Both the position numbers and the translations under genes were made by a program. The notes beneath the pieces were generated by a model. The model made no database searches. It saw only the letters and a program-made list of their open reading frames with translations, and had not been told where the DNA came from. From Pholis gunnellus (lineage: Eukaryota; Chordata; Actinopteri; Perciformes; Pholidae), in the NCBI GenBank assembly GCA_910591455.2, contig OU342812.1:4058732-4122731 (forward strand): DNA of 64,000 nt. Reading direction: 5' to 3'. Shown here one piece after another: positions 37,088-48,564 of the stretch; within the stretch, counting starts at the first letter, position 1; each line of letters opens with the position of its first letter.

Positions 37088-37455
37088 CTTAAAGGAATAG
37101 TGTGTGTCATTTAGGAAATAATCTGTTGACAGAAATGTAATATATTATTAATAAGTATAAGTTATCTTTAGTGTATAATCGCCTGAAAATTAGAATTGTT
37201 TTGTTTTCGTTACCTTTAGAATGAGCCGTTTATATCTACATACGGAGCGGGTCCTCTTCACAAAGTCAGCCGCCATGTTTCTACTGTAGCCCAGGATGGA
37301 CAAACCAAACACTGCACCTCGATACAGCTATTCATATTTTTATGTCGGCCACCGTAGTTCTCCTAAATGCTTGGCACACGGGAGAAGTTTCAGTTGGTTG
37401 CAGTCTGCAACCTCACCACTAGAGGACGCCAAATCCCACACACTGCAACTTAAAG
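37088..37455 (+). repeat. Interspersed fish repeat ('catacggagcgggtcctctt' family)
   Basis: The phrases 'gccgtttatatctacatacg', 'gagcgggtcctcttcaca', 'gccgccatgtttctac', 'tagcccaggatggacaaacc' and 'ggccaccgtagttctcct' are ones I know from a repeat scattered through many fish genomes. It opens with ttaaaggaatagtgtgtg. There is no second copy here, so the family call is from memory. Confidence 0.6.
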
Positions 37456-38299
37456 AGTCGGCAGCCATGCTAGTGGCTCTGTGTTGCTGTACTGTCACTG
37501 TGATTATTAGTGAGCTAAGCTAACTAGCTGCTGGCTGTAGATTCGTATTCAAAAGATAGATAAAGTGGAAGGCTGTACTTACAGGCACAACTACGTTTTG
37601 AGCTAAATGCCGACGTAAGCTTGCTATTATTCACAGCGACATCGTTAACACTCTAATGTTTAGCAGCTTACCAAGTTCACCATCTTACTTTTGGGTGTGA
37701 GCACGGTAATATGTAATAATTGATGCAAACCTCAAAGTACAGCTGAGGCTGATGGGAATGTCATTTGTTGTGCAGGTATTTAGTGGTTGATTTAGGGGCT
37801 GCAAATCCATTGTTTGGCAATCTGAATTACTCGCAAAGGCCCGACACATCGTTGCAGTACCTGCTCCCTCTATGGACCCCCAAACCCACCTGCTCCAGCG
37901 CAACCACATAAATAACCGTCGTCTTGATGGAAATCTCTCCTCTTTAATGTGAATCCTGGGATGACGAGCAGACTGATAGGACACAGGACAGCCACTGTGG
38001 TGTCTGTGTAGCCAGATGCCACAGAATTGATAAGACTTTTGTAACTCTCTGTGGATTCTGGGATTGCTGCCAACTTCACAAATAAAACCTAAACTGTGAG
38101 GTTGGCAAGGTAGAAAGGTGAGATAGATCTGCATGTCATTAAACGTACAAACGCACATGTAAGCACTTGCTGTAATTGCTGACTGGTGGAGCCTCCTACT
38201 CTCTTCCCATTAATTGACCAAGTAATAAGGCACTGAATGTAGCAGGTGTTAGGCTGCTGTCATTGGGAAGGTCAGAGCTGTCACGCGTGTGTTAGCAAT

Positions 38300-38340
<41 letters not shown>

Positions 38341-39219
38341 ACAGACACATACATGTTTTTGTTGTACTCTGTTTCTCTTTGTGTGTGTGTGTGTGTGTGT
38401 GTGTGCAAGAACTGCTCAGTTCTGGAGTCTCTGAATTAATTAAGTTGTGAATATGAAGACAAAAGCCAGGGAGCTCCACCATCCCGATATGCACAGACTT
38501 TATATTTATTCAGAGACTGAATATATCAAAACAAACGAGATTCATGGAGACCAGGCGCCAGCTGCATTAGTTACATAATGATCCATAATCTCTATTTATT
38601 CATGAATATAAATTTTGAGTGAAGACACATTTGCATCTTGTCGTCGTTCATGCAGTAGAAGTAGTAGAAGTGCTCGCAGTAAAGAAGTCGTGGTGAATGT
38701 TTGACAATGTAGACATCCTCAGAGAGGCCTTCTCCTCCAATAGACTGTGAATGTGTCTTTTAATTGCTCTCACCATCATGTCCTAAAAGGACTCGCAAGA
38801 CTTCAGCTGAGAACTTTAATAAGGCCGAAGAATATGGCTGAAACCCAAAGTGGCATGTCACATTAGCACACCGCAAAGAGAATGTGAAATCTCAGTGTGT
38901 CACTGCCACATTAAGCTTGTCGGCCTGTCGACTAGGCAATCACCGCAAATTGTAAAGGGGACCCGAAGCAGGTATTATCCTCTTTCCTGCTCATTTCCTC
39001 AGTGTTTGACTGGTACGTTTAGCCTGTATTTAATTTGATCAGTGTATGATTTAAATAAGATAAATTGCCAGACAGCTCACAGCTTGGCATTAGTTTGTTA
39101 AAAATGCTCGCCTGCTGTTACGTTTAGTTTTTTTTAGTAAATGAAAATAGAACAATGACAGATAAGAGGTAAAAGAGGATGACTTCTGGGCAATTTGTTT
39201 TTCTAGGAATCATATCCAT
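37456..39219. other. Spacer with two GT tracts and a possible regulatory block
   Basis: (GT)n tracts lie at about 38304-38338 and 38380-38404. The following block, 38420-38640, is non-repetitive. It contains aattaattaag, gccagctgcattagttac and tttattcatgaatataaat, a pattern often seen in conserved non-coding elements. No coding sequence is supported. Confidence 0.5.
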
Positions 39220-39715
39220 TTTCAAAGTAATAGTTCGACATAAGAAATCAGCTTCTTTGCTTTCTGATTTCTGATTGAGACCAAAGATGCTCTTTGACAA
39301 AGAAGACGCATTACAAGCTTCGCCAAAGGTTTGGAATGGTACACTTCCTGCCTCCTCCCATCCCCTACCTTGTGTGGAGGTGTGGGGTGATAGCAGATTG
39401 GGTTATATTTGCATAATGTATTTAAATTGTATTTTGAAAAAATGTGATATTTGAAAATGTGATATTTACACAGCCATCAGCTATTTTGCATTACGAAAAT
39501 GAGTTAGCGAGGGCGTTCGCGTTCGTTAGTCCCCAAATCTAGCGAGGTTTTCTCCTGATTGGTGTCATTTTAGTTTTCAGAGGAAACTGACTCTCAGTAC
39601 GTCGTCCTATTTAACTGTCTCTACCACTGTCATGTATGTTCGCCAAATTTGAAGCTACAGCTAGGCATTAGTTAGCGTATCTTAGCATAAAGGTTGGAAA
39701 CTGAGAAACAGCCAA
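39220..39715 (+). repeat. Degenerate fish repeat ('cttagcataaaggttggaaa' family)
   Basis: The left part (agttcgacataagaaatcag, ttctttgctttctga) and right part (gccaaatttgaagctacagc, gttagcgtatcttagcataa, ggttggaaactgagaaacag) match, in order, a repeat I remember from fish introns. It is heavily diverged. Confidence 0.5.
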
Positions 39716-41204
39716 AGAATCAGCCTGTTTTTAAACTTCATTTTGTGTACAGATTGAACAAATGAGATACTGTCTTCATTATTTAGCTTTAGAGCTGCTT
39801 GTAGGAGGATTTCTTTTATTACTTTTAGACAAAGCCAGATAAAATCAGGTTGGTCTAACAGGTATTTCAAATAAGTGATAGAGAGTGTTAAACTCAACTT
39901 GTCTGCAAATTTATGCCAATTTAGATCCCAGGAATCCCTATTTATACTTAATACTTGACCCAGGCTTGCAGATTACACCCACGCAGTTCAGTGACGTTCC
40001 CTCAAATACAGTTCAGTCTATAACTCTCTGCTGATCCGTGGTTTCATATCTGGTAATGAGGAGTTCAAACTGATATGTTGTCGGATTAGGTGAGACAAAA
40101 AGACCTTCATTAAAACTAGAAGGTAATATCTGAACCTCCATCTGGGTTATGCGTCCCTAATTAATCTCTCTGTGTTGTTTCGGATCCAAATGACTAAATA
40201 CTGTTTTTTGCAAAGTGAGATGACTGATAACAAATGTTTGTAATCTTATACAGTTTTTTTTCTCTGTTCATTTATTTTGCTTCTCTCCATCGATTAAACA
40301 ATCCATACAATTAGAGTTTGACCACACCGTGGCGACCGTAGGATTCATCCAATTGCATTGGCACACGAGTTCATTATATTGGTCTGATACCATATAGATC
40401 ACTTCTGTTCTTCCACAATGTCTCTCATTAAATTATCTCAGATCAATAATGCATGCTGCTGCTCATTGTAACCCACACCAACAACTTTTGTTCTTGCTTT
40501 GCACTTATGGGTTAAAAGCCCATTTAAGCCATGTTGGCCAGTAGCTATGTGATACTAACAATATTAACAACAACGAAACATGTGAACAAATGAACATATG
40601 CTGCCATCCGCAAAGAAAACTATTTGTTTTCTATAGCTTTTAAAGGGGAATTATTGCACCTTGCACATCGTAGCTTTACAGTAGCTTCGTTTTGGTTAAT
40701 CTTTCTTGTTCATCTCATGTAGTCAAAGATTCCTCTGGAGCTATAGGGACTCATTAAATTGATACTCCCTCTTGTCCAACTTCAGGTATAATATAACTCA
40801 TACCATGACTCATGCTGTATTGTGAAGTATTTATATCACAGCCTACCACTGTTCCCTGGTGATGAGGACACCTGTAAGAGCCCATGTCTGTAAATCAGGT
40901 TCAAAGAAAAGCAATTAGCACACACCTTCACAGCGTTTCTCGAAGTATCTGACAAGGCTCTCCTCCACAATTTCATGACTATCAATGACCCTACATCTAC
41001 CTTGAGAATATTATAGAAAAAACTCCTGATTCCTTAGATGTAATTCATTTTAAGCTGGTATCAATACAATTCTAAGCTCTGTGTTGAATGTTTAGCTTTT
41101 TTTTCCCCAGAGCTAAAACTCCTGCAGAAATGTCCACACATGCAGAAGTATTGTATAAAGATAGTAATGTAAAACAGAGAGGCAATAGTGAAGTATTTGA
41201 CAAA
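39716..41204. other. Spacer, nothing seen
   Basis: AT-rich DNA without coding, tandem-repeat or clear mobile-element signal. Confidence 0.6.
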
Positions 41205-41395
41205 TGAAAATGTTGACCAAAGTCATCAGGCTTCATCCTCTGGGGAACATGAATGTCAACCAAATTTCATTGCTGTCCATCCGATAGATGTTGAGATATT
41301 TAACTCTGGGCCAAAGTGGTGGACTGATGGAACTGATAAACAGACAGATATTATCATTCAGATGCTGCTAGCATGGCGAATAAAAATGATTTAAA
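41205..41395 (+). repeat. Interspersed fish repeat ('ccaaagtggtggac' family), copy 1
   Basis: Shared wording with 44750-44890: 'tcctctggggaacatgaat', 'tccatccgatagatgttgag', 'atatttaactctgggccaaa', 'gtggtggactgatg'. It ends 'gctgctagcatggcgaat'. The order of words is the same in both places. Confidence 0.75.
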
Positions 41396-42304
41396 CATCA
41401 AAGAATAGAGCACTTTTAGTCAGTCTGAATTGTCCTATAATTGCCATTTTGACAGGTGTTTCTGGAGGTGATTTTGGCAATTGAATAGCTGGTGAAATGG
41501 GTCTGGCAGTGGCCATTATGAACTGCTGTAGTCCACGTTGTAGTCTTGTATCAAACAGAAATAGTTGGAACGTCTGATCTAGTGTTAGCATTAGCAGTAA
41601 CAGCTGTCAGCCCTGCTGGCTAGCTCTCTGAATGCTAATCCAAAACTAGAAATGGCAATTAGCTCTATTAGCATGCTGATCCGCGTAGAGATGGGGAAAC
41701 ATTGAGGGGGAGGCAAAGGGTCTTGACCTTATCAAAGACTGAGCGGCAGTGGACATGATCAGAATATAGAGTGAGTGTGTGTTTATTTTTATAAAAAGTG
41801 AAAATTGTGCTGAGAAATGCAGTATTTTGTAGGAGTCCCTGATTTCCAGGTGCTTACACAGTGCACAATCAATGCATTTGATGGATAAGGCTGGTGGTAT
41901 TCAAATTTTTATTACAAACAAATGCCTTAAAACAAAGAAAGACATAGTGTACTATTAGCTTGCTCAGGTACTCCACTATATCTTTCCAGAGCAAATAGCT
42001 GTTTGCAGCTATTTTTCATGTTCTTAATCCTGTATATTCCACAAAGTTTATTAGAGTGAGTCGCAGATTTTTATTATTGCTTTAAATTGCACTTGCCATG
42101 TTTGTTTTGGTAAAGCAATATGAAACCCAAAGAATGATGTACCTAAAGTACCTATAGCTTTTTTTAATGTGTTTGTGGATGACACTGGGGCTGTATTTCT
42201 TATGGCCCCACGGCAGCAATGTGGCAACACAGACAAAATATTGTTATATAAGTTAGAATAAGTTATAGCTGGTTTATTCAGGGTAATAGTTGTTAAAAAG
42301 AAGA
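41396..42304. other. Spacer, nothing coding seen
   Basis: No supported feature; a few short open frames only. Confidence 0.6.
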
Positions 42305-42735
42305 GTAAGCCAATGCTGAATTGCCTTATACTCCATCACGGGGCGACTCCTCTGGTTGTATAGAAGTCTATGAGATTTATTACCTCAGTAAACATTGTCA
42401 ACATGAGTTTATGGTCTCAATCTCTAGTTTCAAGTCTTCTTCAATACAGCATGATGTTCATTTAGTAAATTATGGTCCATTTAGAGTCAAACAGACCATC
42501 AAACAGAGTATTCTTTAGAGCGGGGCTACCTTGTGGTTGACTGGTCGCTACCAGAGCCGTATACGGCGTCTCTACCACGGCTTCACACCTCTGCTGTTGA
42601 AATATGGTCACTTCCAGTCACTGTTTGCAAAAAACAAGATGGTGATGGCCAAAATGCTGAACTCGAGGCTTCAAAACCATTGTCCACAAACCAATGGATG
42701 CCGTCACAATGATCGTCAACTTCTTATATACAGTC
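42305..42735 (+). repeat. High-copy fish repeat, copy 5, most complete body
   Basis: It runs from agccaatgctgaattgcctt and ggggcgactcctctggttgt through 'gtcaaacagaccat', 'tatggtcacttccagtcac' and 'ccacaaaccaatgg' to 'cttcttatatacagtctatg'. It contains every block of copy 1 in the same order. It lacks the head segment seen in copies 3 and 4. Confidence 0.88.
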
Positions 42736-44639
42736 TATGTTTAAGGATCGTGACTGACTTCATCACATTTCATGGCAACTCAATTCAGTCTCCACAGACA
42801 GGCTTTGCCATCCCTAGCACTGTACTGCTAGTGTGGATTATAAAAATCCAAAATAACTTGAGCTTCATCCTTTAAGTTGCCCCACAGATACTACAGTCTC
42901 TGATATACCAACAGTATATGCTTAAAACTAAAATTACAGGTTATTGACAACCTGACATTCATAGAATAGAGCTCGTTAAATCTCACTGTGAAAAGGAGAA
43001 GCTGAAGTATCGCCCACTCCGGACGAACAATTACCGCTCGGGAAGGATTATTCTAAAGAAATGTCAGGCTTGAAAAACTCAATTTCAGTTTGATATGACG
43101 AAGCTGGAGGCATGAGAGACTAACAACGAGACGCACCAGCATCCACCTCAGGCTTTTGCATTAATGCACAGCAGCACAAGACGTTTGGAGATCAAGAGGG
43201 AGAACAATGTAAAACATGTGAAAAGGAGTGAGTGTAATGAAGGTGAGAGGTCAAACGGGGGAACATAGACAAAGATGTACCCACATCTCCCTCAGGTCGA
43301 CCTATGCATGATAGAGGGAAGAGATGCGGTCCTTCAGTCCCCAGGCTTTTCCATGTCGGCGCCCCACCTGCGCCCTCACCAGGCTGGGGATCGATCCCAG
43401 TCCGCCTGCCTCCACTCCCGTGCTCCGGCCTCCTTCATTAGTCCCGGCCCCGCTAGAGCGGAGGCTCTAATTGGCGAGGGCCACTGAGAGCCAGCATCCT
43501 CGTCTTTCTCTCTCTCAGAGAAAGGGCCGCCTGGCATCAGCCGCTCACACTAATCTTTCCCATTATCCTCTGCTCTACTGTGGGAGCAGGAAAAAAAACA
43601 GCCTTCCATGTGGTCGGGTGTGTTTTTTGTGAGCCTGTAGTGTACGTTTCTGCGTGTTTCTGTTTTGGCTAATGGGAGCAAAGGTCGTGCAGATCATGTG
43701 AAAAACAGAGAATCCTCACATCCCATCTACGACACTTGTTGACAGCTCACTCTTCGAGGACATTGCTGTGAGAAAATACTCAAGCTATTTTTTCTTGTTG
43801 TCCAGGATGTTTTTTACTGCTCTTCCTGTTTTCTGAACAACAACTCTGACACAACCATCAAGAGCTTTCACAGCCGAGTGTCATATAGATGCTCAAATCT
43901 TCACCTGTCTGCTACATGTGTCTCTCCATTGACCTGTCACTAGTTCTCAGTTGCTCTGATGATTCATACCTCTCATAGGTCTAATTTCAGTCCTTAATTG
44001 TTATGATTAAACATTTTAATTTAGAAATTAAAGCAATTTAAAGCATGGCAATAATCATTTGCAGGTCAGTTGCGATCTTTGACGGCCTAATGAGAAATTA
44101 AACTATTTTTACTTCCTCCCACCAACGACGGTGTGATAACTCGTTTTGGGTGGAGGCAACGACGCCGTGGTCAGAGAGGGTCAGGGCAAGACTCAGAGGT
44201 ACTAGGAGGGATGGAGGGGGTATAAACAATGTAAAAATGTCTTGCAGATTTTGTTTCTCCACGTTTATTTGTCTTCCACTTTAAGCAGTTACTAAAATTG
44301 CATAATTTATCATCATAATATTTGTTTTTCTGACTGAATTCCAAGTCTCTCAAGTCAAAGACACACTTAGGATTCGGTGTTTGCATGCAGCAGTTTGCTA
44401 GGTTTTTTTCACAACAATACGGTTTGCATGTCCAAATTATTATTATTTGCATGTTTCTGTAATTAGATTATATTGTTGACATTATAGCGAATCTGTGATG
44501 TCATAACATTTGCTATTTAACACTAAATATAAAGTACGGGGGACACTGGGTGTGTTTTGCAGGAATTTGGTCCTAAATCAATTTTATTTACTGGACAAAA
44601 TGATCATTTAATCTGATGACGGAACTAGACGATGAATCA
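42736..44639. other. Spacer with a GC-richer block
   Basis: No gene is supported. A GC-rich, non-repetitive block at about 43300-43500 (gcgccccacctgcgccctca, gccccgctagagcggaggct, ctctaattggcgagggcc) stands out from its surroundings. It could be regulatory. One open frame of 70 codons there lacks recognisable motifs. Confidence 0.5.
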
Positions 44640-44905
44640 AAGTTAGTTTATCCTGTGGGGACCATGATTTCTTTTGTTTTTACTAAATTTCACAGCAATC
44701 CATCCAGTGTTTGTTGAAATGTGTCAATAAAAAACTAAACTTTCAACCTTGTGGCGGCTCTAGAGTAGAAGTCTTCAGGAGTTATCCTTTGGGGACTATG
44801 AACGTTTGCGCAAACTTTCAGGTCGACCCATCCGTTAGTTGTTGAGATATTTCTGGATCAAAGTGGTGGACCGACCAGACAAACTCCAAAGAGCCGTGTC
44901 TCTCA
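44640..44905 (+). repeat. 'ccaaagtggtggac' family repeat, two partial copies in tandem
   Basis: First partial copy: 'tatcctgtggggaccatgat' ... 'aatttcacagcaatccatcc'. Second: 'gttatcctttggggactatg' ... 'gttgttgagatatttctgga' ... 'tcaaagtggtggaccgacc'. Both resemble 41205-41395. Confidence 0.75.
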
Positions 44906-45106
44906 TGGATGAAGAAGTCAAAAGCCAAAGGGTTCTTATATGAGAACCTTATGGGATGTAATGACTGTTCCAGGTATTATTAAACCATGAGGCTTACCAG
45001 AGAACAGAGTGAATAACTTGTGAAAAACTTGTTTTTGGTTGCAAAACTCTTGAAAATATGAATTAATGGTCTTCATTTGTTTTCTTTGACAGGTGACCAT
45101 GGTATA

Positions 45107-45190
45107 AGCGGGTTAATGTCCTTAATCAGGAATTAATGGACTCTACAACCGCGTGGTCCATTGATTCCTGATTATGGACACCTCGTTGGG
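45107..45190. repeat. Inverted-repeat element fragment
   Basis: The arms 'atgtccttaatcaggaatta' + 'atgga' and 'tccattgattcctgattatg' + 'gacac' are reverse complements apart from a few mismatches. They are separated by a 16-bp spacer (ctctacaaccgcgtgg). The outer flanks accatggtataagcggg and gggtattatgcacgc do not obviously pair. Confidence 0.7.
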
Positions 45191-46582
45191 TATTATGCAC
45201 GCTTACACCTTGTATGGATGTCACAACTAGAGTTGCACTGTATGTACACAATAACCTCACACATCCTAATAAAAGAAGTGAAGCAGGAGTCTGTGATTTA
45301 TCTTTTAGATGAGTGAATTATGGCCTCCGGCACAGTCTCATTTGAAGCAGAGGCACAGCTCATTGGTACTCTGACAGGATAGTGAAAGATGTCTCCTACA
45401 ATATGAAGACTGGAGTATAACTACATTTGGTATTGTTTGCTGTACAAAGAAGTGTTTGTTAATTTTGTCCTTTGCTTTTTAAATAAGTGCTTGAAGGTTT
45501 TTTTTTTAAGCCATGGTTGTTATTACTTAGAACATACAATAATATGGGATTGCAGAACTAGCTTCAATCTTTTTTTTCTCTTACAAACTGATTTTTCAGC
45601 CACTAATGAGCGATGAGGTTAAAGCCAACACAGTAACACTTCCTGGTCCAGCTGTTTAGGTTAAAATGGAATATACGTGTGCAGAACGATTTGGGGGATT
45701 TGGGATTATTCGCAACGTAACAACAAAATAATAAAAAGGAAAATAGTTCAACATGATATGTCAATTCAACCAAAATGTGTTTTTGATGAAGGAACAGGCA
45801 AAAATCATTATAAGTCAAAAATGAAGTGCACACAGAGACGACTTGTCCAAAGACAAAAGACAGTAGGGTGAAGAAGAAAACACACACTAGCAGAGTACAG
45901 ACAATACTCGCCCTTCTCAGACCCTCACGTATCCCTTCCTCCCTCTTCCCTCCACTTTCCCCATCAGACTCTCCGGCTCAGGTTGTATCATCACCTGCAC
46001 CCATTCACAGCTACACAGTCCAAGTGCAGAGCAGTCAGTGTGGTTTTCATATCAGACACAATCACGGTGAAGTGTGAATTTTGTCTAAAAGAGCTGAACA
46101 ACATGAGAACGGTCAAATGTTTGTAGTCAGACCACTTTTAAAACCTACAGCTGCTCTGACCTCCATGTCCGTGTCAATGTTGCCATCTGGTGGAGAGAAG
46201 TTAGAGCAACAAATGCCAATGTACAATATGGGTTGTTGAGTTTCAACTCCAAAATGTTCTCTATCTTGTATAGTTGTCTTCGATTCCAGCTTTCTTAATG
46301 AATACAGCAAATGTTGCCACAGCCTTTTAGCATCCTGGCCACATGTTTCTCTAATATCTTTTTATTTTCTTTGTATACTCTTCTCAGTTTTTCTTACAGC
46401 GTATGTTACAAGTCTACGTATCTTCCATTTATGACGTATATAAAATCTCTTTTTGTAATATTTAGTGTTTTCATCATTTTTGATTTGTTTCACTTGCCAT
46501 GTCATTATCCAGGTCATGTCATTTCTTCCTGTTGGTTGTTTAAGCTATACAGGTGTTGCCACATCTGTTTTGTTTGTTTGTT
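45191..46582. other. Spacer, nothing coding seen
   Basis: AT-rich. No feature is supported. Confidence 0.6.
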
Positions 46583-47010
46583 AAAGGGACAGTTCACCCC
46601 AAAATCAAAAATACAGAATTTTCCTCTTACCTAAAGTGGGTTGCCTTTAGGTTTGGAGATATCGGCCATAGAGATGTCTGCCTTTTATCAAATATAAAGG
46701 ACTATATGTCACTCAGCTTGTGCTGCTCAAAGCGCCAAAACAAAACAAACGTTTGAAAAACTCAACAGGCAACCATGTAGGTTGGAAATAGTTCCTTCAT
46801 CAAACTGCTCACAGCAAGGTCTGTGAATTATCTAGAGTACAGTCATGATTTCTGGAAAGTGACGTTCTTGTTGAGTTTTTTTGGTGCTTTGACCACCACA
46901 AGCGCCATATATTCTGTCATATATTCTGCCATATATTCTGCCATATATTCTGCCATATATTCTCATTATATTGGAGCGAAGGCAGACATCTCTATGGCTG
47001 ATATCTAATG
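46583..47010. mobile_element. Foldback MITE, second copy, right end lost
   Basis: It begins ttaaagggacagttcacccc like 32940. It shares 'agagatgtctgccttt', 'tgtgctgctcaaagcgcc', 'ctgctcacagcaaggtctgtg' and 'catgatttctgg'. Its right part holds aaggcagacatctctatggc, the inverse of the left inner arm, but the terminal inverted repeat itself is missing. About four to five copies of gccatatattct (46908-46961) form a small tandem array inside it. Confidence 0.8.
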
Positions 47011-47729
47011 CATTGCAAGCTGTAGACTTCTACTCATTGTGTGCACAGGGTTCACTTAACCAACCACAAAGTCAGCTTTTTGTTGGTTGGAGTTCAAAAC
47101 ACCTACGAAGCCTGAAATCATAAAGGCGAGGATGAAAAGAGCGACTCTCAGCACTGACATTGGGGATATATTTTATGTTGCCTTAGCTACCGAGGCTTTG
47201 AGAGGGAGACCGTGCACTTATTATCCAGAAATGAAACGCTCCTCCGAGCAGGCGAGAGAACAGGGAGACTGACGTAGTGTTAAATTAGGTTTGATGGGGA
47301 ACTGGAGAGATAGAGATGAACTAAAATGTCAAGCTGGAGAGAGTGATCTTGTTTTCCAGGAAACGGTATGAATTAGGTCAGCCATGTAATTCGACCAGAA
47401 AATACAACACTTTGCTCACTGTCTCTTGGTTTTTTTCATTGTATTCTTTACATTGTGTGCATATTTAGTCAAGATAAATAAAATCATTAAAATGTATAAG
47501 AAAGTTGCAAATGGTGCAAATCATTTTCAGTTCCTCACTGCAACTGTTCCATAAATGAAACCCCTTCCCAAGACATAATGGTTATTATGGTTACTGACTG
47601 TATTATGATGTGTCCTAATCTACTGTAAGCTTTAAAAGGCCTAACGCATTTACCCATTGGACTGTTGCAACAGGATGTTCAGTTTCTCAAAGCTATTTGT
47701 GAGGTTATGATAATTCCTAATTATGGGAA

Positions 47730-47935
47730 AGAGGGCTGCAACATTTCTTTTTTCACAATAGATTAATCTGGAAACAATTTTCTCGATTAATTGATCAATT
47801 GTTTGATCCAAATAATACGCAGAAAATGGCAAAAAAGAAATGCCCATCAGCCCAAGGTTGTTTTTTTTGTCCAAAACGCAACGATATTCAGTTTTAAACT
47901 TATTCTCACAATTGATAAGATGCAAATAGGTAACA
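47730..47935 (+). repeat. Interspersed fish repeat ('gggctgcaac ... cgattaatt' family)
   Basis: The sequence gagggctgcaacatttc, agattaatctggaaac, tttctcgattaattgatc, cagaaaatggcaaaaaag, gcccaaggttg, ttttgtccaaaacgcaacga and tattcagtttt follows, word for word, the order of a very common fish repeat that I recognise. Confidence 0.7.
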
Positions 47936-48245
47936 TTTGCATTGGCAAATAACTGATTAATCCACTATTAATGTCTGTACACATCTTTAATTGGAAATAT
48001 TAATTAAAGGTCTGGGTTACTTTAACAGCTGACTTCCTGATTTCATTTTAATTTTCCAGTTATCTTACCCTCAAATATTTTGTAATAATGTGCATACTTT
48101 AATTTAGCTTACCAGATAAACTAAACACATGTATGTGGTAATTACTTACTGAAAGTGTATTTTTTGTTATTTTTCATGTCTGCACCAGAGGTGTTGGTAT
48201 CTGTTTTTGTACACAAGTGATGCCTCTTTATCACGACACACAATC
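47936..48245. other. Spacer just upstream of the tmcc1 promoter
   Basis: AT-rich, with no feature seen before the CpG-rich promoter begins. Confidence 0.6.
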
Positions 48246-48415
48246 TTCGGCCTCTTCCGGTTTAGCGTTTACGTTCTACGTCATGACGTCATACACTGGG
48301 CGGTGAGAGCGGACCGTGGGGCGGACCGTTGGGCGGACCGTTTGCTTCGAAGGAGGGAGGGCGCCGCTCGCTAAACGTCTGTCAAGCTCCAACAGTTTGC
48401 TATCATCCAGTCAGT
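48246..48415 (+). promoter_or_regulatory. tmcc1: tmcc1 promoter and probable untranslated exon 1
   Basis: An abrupt GC- and CpG-rich block appears inside 29 kb of AT-rich spacer. It holds a perfect CRE (TGACGTCA, 48284-48291), three tandem GGCGGACCGT units (about 48308-48340) and gggagggcgccgctcgc. A strong donor (cagt/GTAAGT) ends an exon at 48415; no ATG lies in the last 80 bp before it, so the exon is probably untranslated. Assignment to tmcc1 rests on strand and on tmcc1 being the next gene. A transcript starting here would need to splice about 12 kb to the first coding exon. Confidence 0.6.
48284..48291 (+). promoter_or_regulatory. tmcc1: Perfect CRE in the tmcc1 promoter
   Basis: TGACGTCA, preceded by an overlapping acgtca half-site (acgtcatgacgtcat). 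Confidence 0.55.
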
Positions 48416-48513
48416 GTAAGTGTGAAATGTACATTTTTTTTTTTTAGTTTGCTTTTTTTTTCTTCCGTTCCGGTAGTTTAACCGTCAGTTTGCGCCTCTG
48501 TGCCGCGAGGAAT

Positions 48514-48564
48514 AGCTGTTAAAGAGTGTCGATGTAGGTATCTCACCGACACTCTTTAACAGCT
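48514..48564. repeat. Perfect 18-bp inverted repeat with a 15-nt loop
   Basis: agctgttaaagagtgtcg at 48514-48531 is exactly inverted at 48547-48564 (cgacactctttaacagct). The loop is atgtaggtatctcac. It lies about 100 bp inside the first tmcc1 intron, still in CpG-rich DNA. The flanking bases do not extend the stem by more than isolated pairs. Confidence 0.95.

Noticed and set aside
42531..42875. A 114-codon plus-strand frame
   Set aside because: Most of it lies inside the high-copy repeat (copy 5), and the matching stretch of copy 1 is not open in the same way.
48514..48564. Calling the hairpin a microRNA gene
   Set aside because: The stem is only 18 bp and perfect, the flanks do not extend it, and no known microRNA sequence was recognised.
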